This document shows positions 62,263-64,000 of a stretch of DNA of 64,000 nt, in pieces (the stretch's first letter is position 1; the number at the start of each line of letters is the position of its first letter). A model generated the notes under the pieces. It saw nothing but the letters and a program-made list of their open reading frames with translations, was not told the origin of the DNA and did not search any database. This DNA is from Maricaulis maris (GTDB lineage: Bacteria; Pseudomonadota; Alphaproteobacteria; Caulobacterales; Maricaulaceae), in the NCBI RefSeq assembly GCF_003634045.1, contig NZ_RBIM01000003.1, forward strand, positions 348,545-412,544, in the 5' to 3' direction. A program made the position numbers and the translations under genes.

Positions 62263-62769
62263 TTAGCTCGCCGACTTTTCCTCATCACCGTCGCGGCGCC
62301 ACGGGCCGGCATAGCGCGGGTCCTGGCGACGCCGGCGGTCGGGACCGAAATAGGTCGGCGCCTTGATGAAGCGGCGCGGCCGCTCGATCAGCGCCGAGAT
62401 GCGATGAAACAGGTCCACCGGACGCACCGGCTTGGCCAGATACTCATTCACCCCGGCATTGATCGCCTCGATCACCTTGGAGCGGTCGGTGTGGCCGGTG
62501 ACCATCACGATGGGCAGGTATTTATTGGCACTGTCCGAGGCCGTGCGCACCAGGCGGGTAAATTCCAGCCCGTTCAGATCGCCCAGCATGTAGTCAACCA
62601 GGGCAAAGTCCGGATTGACATCGCGCATGGTCTCGAACGCATCCGCCGCGTCGCGCACTTCCACAATCGTGCGCACGCCAAACCCCTGCAGGATCGTACG
62701 CAGGATGGTCGACATGTGCGCATTGTCCTCAACGATGAGAACGCGGATGCGGTCAAAACTGCCGGACAT
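62263..62769 (-). CDS. Response regulator receiver protein with basic C-terminal extension
   Basis: A 168-residue receiver domain: acidic pocket VLIVEDN, phospho-acceptor Asp in FALVDYMLGDLNG, Thr in IVMVTGHTD and Lys in EYLAKPVRP. The last 35 residues (FGPDRRRRQDPRYAGPWRRDGDEE) are basic then acidic, as in many alphaproteobacterial CheY-like proteins of the PleD/DivK region type. No output domain. Start at 62769 fits the receiver start; GTG 62805 adds 12 residues. Confidence 0.88.
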   Translation of the reverse strand: MSGSFDRIRVLIVEDNAHMSTILRTILQGFGVRTIVEVRDAADAFETMRDVNPDFALVDYMLGDLNGLEFTRLVRTASDSANKYLPIVMVTGHTDRSKVIEAINAGVNEYLAKPVRPVDLFHRISALIERPRRFIKAPTYFGPDRRRRQDPRYAGPWRRDGDEEKSAS

Positions 62770-62856
62770 GAATTCTCGCAATCGCGAAAGGGAATCAACG
62801 GACACCCCGATTGTGCACCGCCCGCCTTAACCAAGTCTTGACCGGACGGGGCAGGC

Positions 62857-64000
62857 TCAGTCGAGGCTTTCGAGGTAGGTTGTGATGTCGGTTGCCTCGA
62901 TGCGGCGGGCGTAGTCGAGCGCGGTGCCGAGGTCAGTTTGCCGTATAGCGCGATCCGCGCCAGCCTCGAACAGAAGCCGGACACAGGCGAGGTCCCGGCT
63001 GTGAACGGCGGCAAGCAGCGGGAAATTCCCGCCCTGCTCATTGACCCGGTGCGCCTCGGCGCCCGCCGCCAGCAAGGCCTCGACAATCGCGCCATGTCCC
63101 TCCTGCGACCCCAGCAGCAGCGGGAAAGTCCCGTTCTGCTCATTGACCCGGTGCGCCTCGGCGCCCGCCGCCAGCAAGGCCTCGACAATCGCGCGGTGCC
63201 CGTTCTGCGACGCCATCAGCAACGGGAAATTCCCGCTCTGCTCATTGACCCGGTTCGCCTCGGCACCCGCCGCCAGCAAGGCCGCGACAATCGCGCCATG
63301 TCCCTCCTGTGATGCCTGCAGCAGCGGGAAGGTCCCGGTCTGCTCATTGACCCGGTTCGCCTCGGCGCCCGCCGCCAGCAAGGCCGCGACAATCGCGACA
63401 TGCCCCTCCTGCGACGCCATCAGCAGCGGGAAATTCCCGCTCTGCTCCTGGACCCGGTTCACCTCAGCGCCCGCCGCCAGCAAGGCCACGACAATCGCGC
63501 CATGCCCCTCCTGCGACGCCATCAGCAGCGGGAAGGTCCCGGTCTGCTCATTGACCCGGTTCACCTCGGCGCCCGCCGCCAGCAAGGCCGCGACAATCGC
63601 GACATGCCCCTCCTGCGACGCCATCAGCAGCGGGAAGCCTCCGTCCTGTTCATCGGTCTGGTTCGCCTCGGCGCCCGCCGCCAGCAAGGCCTCGACAATC
63701 GCGCCATGCCCCTCCTGCGATGCCATCAGCAGAGGGAAAGCCCCGCTCTGCTCATCGACCCGGTTCGCCTGGGCGCCCGCCGCCAGCAAGGCCGCGACAA
63801 TCGCGACATGCCCCTCCTGCGACGCCATCAGCAGCGGGAAATTCCCGCTCTGCTCATGGACCCGGTTCACCTCAGCGCCCGCCGCCAGCAAGGCCACGAC
63901 AATCGCGCCATGCCCCTCCTGCGACGCCATCAGCAGCGGGAAGGTCCCGGTCTGCTCATTGACCCGGTTCACCTCGGCGCCCGCCGCCAGCAAGGCCTCG
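62857..64000 (-). CDS. Ankyrin-repeat protein (5' end beyond window)
   Basis: Open from the window edge to a stop at 62857, about 381 residues visible. Nine almost identical 34-residue ankyrin-like units (core FPLLMASQEGHGAIVEALLAAGAEAN) are followed by a degenerate capping unit and a C-terminal helix (TALDYARRIEATDITTYLESLD). The true start is off-window; the first internal ATG at 63993 lies inside a repeat. Such scaffolds bind proteins; no enzymatic domain is seen. Near identity of the units at DNA level suggests recent expansion. Confidence 0.85.
   Translation of the reverse strand, partial: EALLAAGAEVNRVNEQTGTFPLLMASQEGHGAIVVALLAAGAEVNRVHEQSGNFPLLMASQEGHVAIVAALLAAGAQANRVDEQSGAFPLLMASQEGHGAIVEALLAAGAEANQTDEQDGGFPLLMASQEGHVAIVAALLAAGAEVNRVNEQTGTFPLLMASQEGHGAIVVALLAAGAEVNRVQEQSGNFPLLMASQEGHVAIVAALLAAGAEANRVNEQTGTFPLLQASQEGHGAIVAALLAAGAEANRVNEQSGNFPLLMASQNGHRAIVEALLAAGAEAHRVNEQNGTFPLLLGSQEGHGAIVEALLAAGAEAHRVNEQGGNFPLLAAVHSRDLACVRLLFEAGADRAIRQTDLGTALDYARRIEATDITTYLESLD
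63049..63966 (-). repeat. Tandem 102-bp repeat array inside the ankyrin gene
   Basis: Nine 102-bp units encode 34 residues each. A higher-order 408-bp period is visible: 63461-63588 recurs without mismatch at 63869-63996, and the preceding 60 nt differ at one base. The 33-residue canonical ankyrin length is exceeded by one. Unequal crossing over would change unit number readily. Confidence 0.85.

Noticed and set aside
63049..63966. Regular short-interval repeats that could suggest a CRISPR array
   Set aside because: Units are contiguous 102-bp coding repeats without spacers, in frame with an ankyrin protein.

Overview
The window is high-GC (roughly 65%), gene-dense bacterial chromosome. Several features point to a stalked or marine alphaproteobacterium of the Caulobacterales/Maricaulales type: the gatB/yqeY-dnaG-rpoD and carA/carB-greA blocks, a Caulobacter-type TonB-dependent receptor, a dnaG with a degenerate zinc finger, ELM1-like and class GN sortase genes, and frequent short or absent leaders. 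The genus is an inference from gene content (Maricaulis-like); no rRNA is present.

Layout. 1-11.4 kb: a divergent N-acetylglucosamine/chito-oligosaccharide locus. The minus strand carries TonB receptor, tryptophan-halogenase-family flavoprotein, GH20 hexosaminidase lipoprotein and an EIIA-HPr-EI phosphotransferase (cut by the window edge). The plus strand carries a GntR/UTRA regulator, a SIS-type glucosamine-6-phosphate deaminase and nagA. The logic is outer-membrane uptake, trimming, PTS phosphorylation, deacetylation and deamination under one regulator. 11.5-13.8 kb: a sensor histidine kinase whose catalytic core has been eroded by deletions and frameshifts, beside an intact receiver protein. 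13.9-22.4 kb: tRNA-Ile(CAU), SIMPL protein, panD, a secreted protein with an M23 peptidase, a DUF4349 lipoprotein, a CHASE-PAS hybrid kinase, YjbQ and a serine hydrolase. 22.4-25.4 kb: a KAP-family P-loop ATPase with a lower-GC 5' half. 25.5-42.7 kb: information-processing and pyrimidine/arginine genes (rpoD, dnaG, yqeY, carA, carB, greA), interrupted by a TPR-sulfotransferase, a Tat/lipoprotein solute-binding protein, a DUF2975-XRE pair and a phosphoesterase. 42.8-48.8 kb: a saccharopine-dehydrogenase-like reductase; a BlaI repressor, M56-M23 fusion sensor and M23 lipoprotein operon; an ELM1-like gene and a small phosphatase/sulfur transferase. 48.9-56.1 kb: trxB, TetR plus aldo/keto reductase, DUF547, LysR, dps and aspartate aminotransferase. 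Between LysR and dps lies a structured non-coding RNA candidate whose two hairpin loops both display CTCCTCCCC. 56.4-64 kb: a dedicated sortase and its vWA substrate, a TonB-like N-terminal protein, threonine aldolase, two unknown small proteins, a receiver protein and a truncated ankyrin-repeat gene built from near-identical 102-bp units.

The most interesting items are the anti-Shine-Dalgarno two-loop RNA candidate (54031-54215), the BlaI/M56-M23/M23 wall-sensing operon with operator-like sites, the decayed sensor kinase, the mosaic KAP ATPase, and several long perfect intergenic inverted repeats. Start codons were moved from the longest reading frame to internal ATG/GTG codons where a ribosome binding site, signal peptide or family length supported it.
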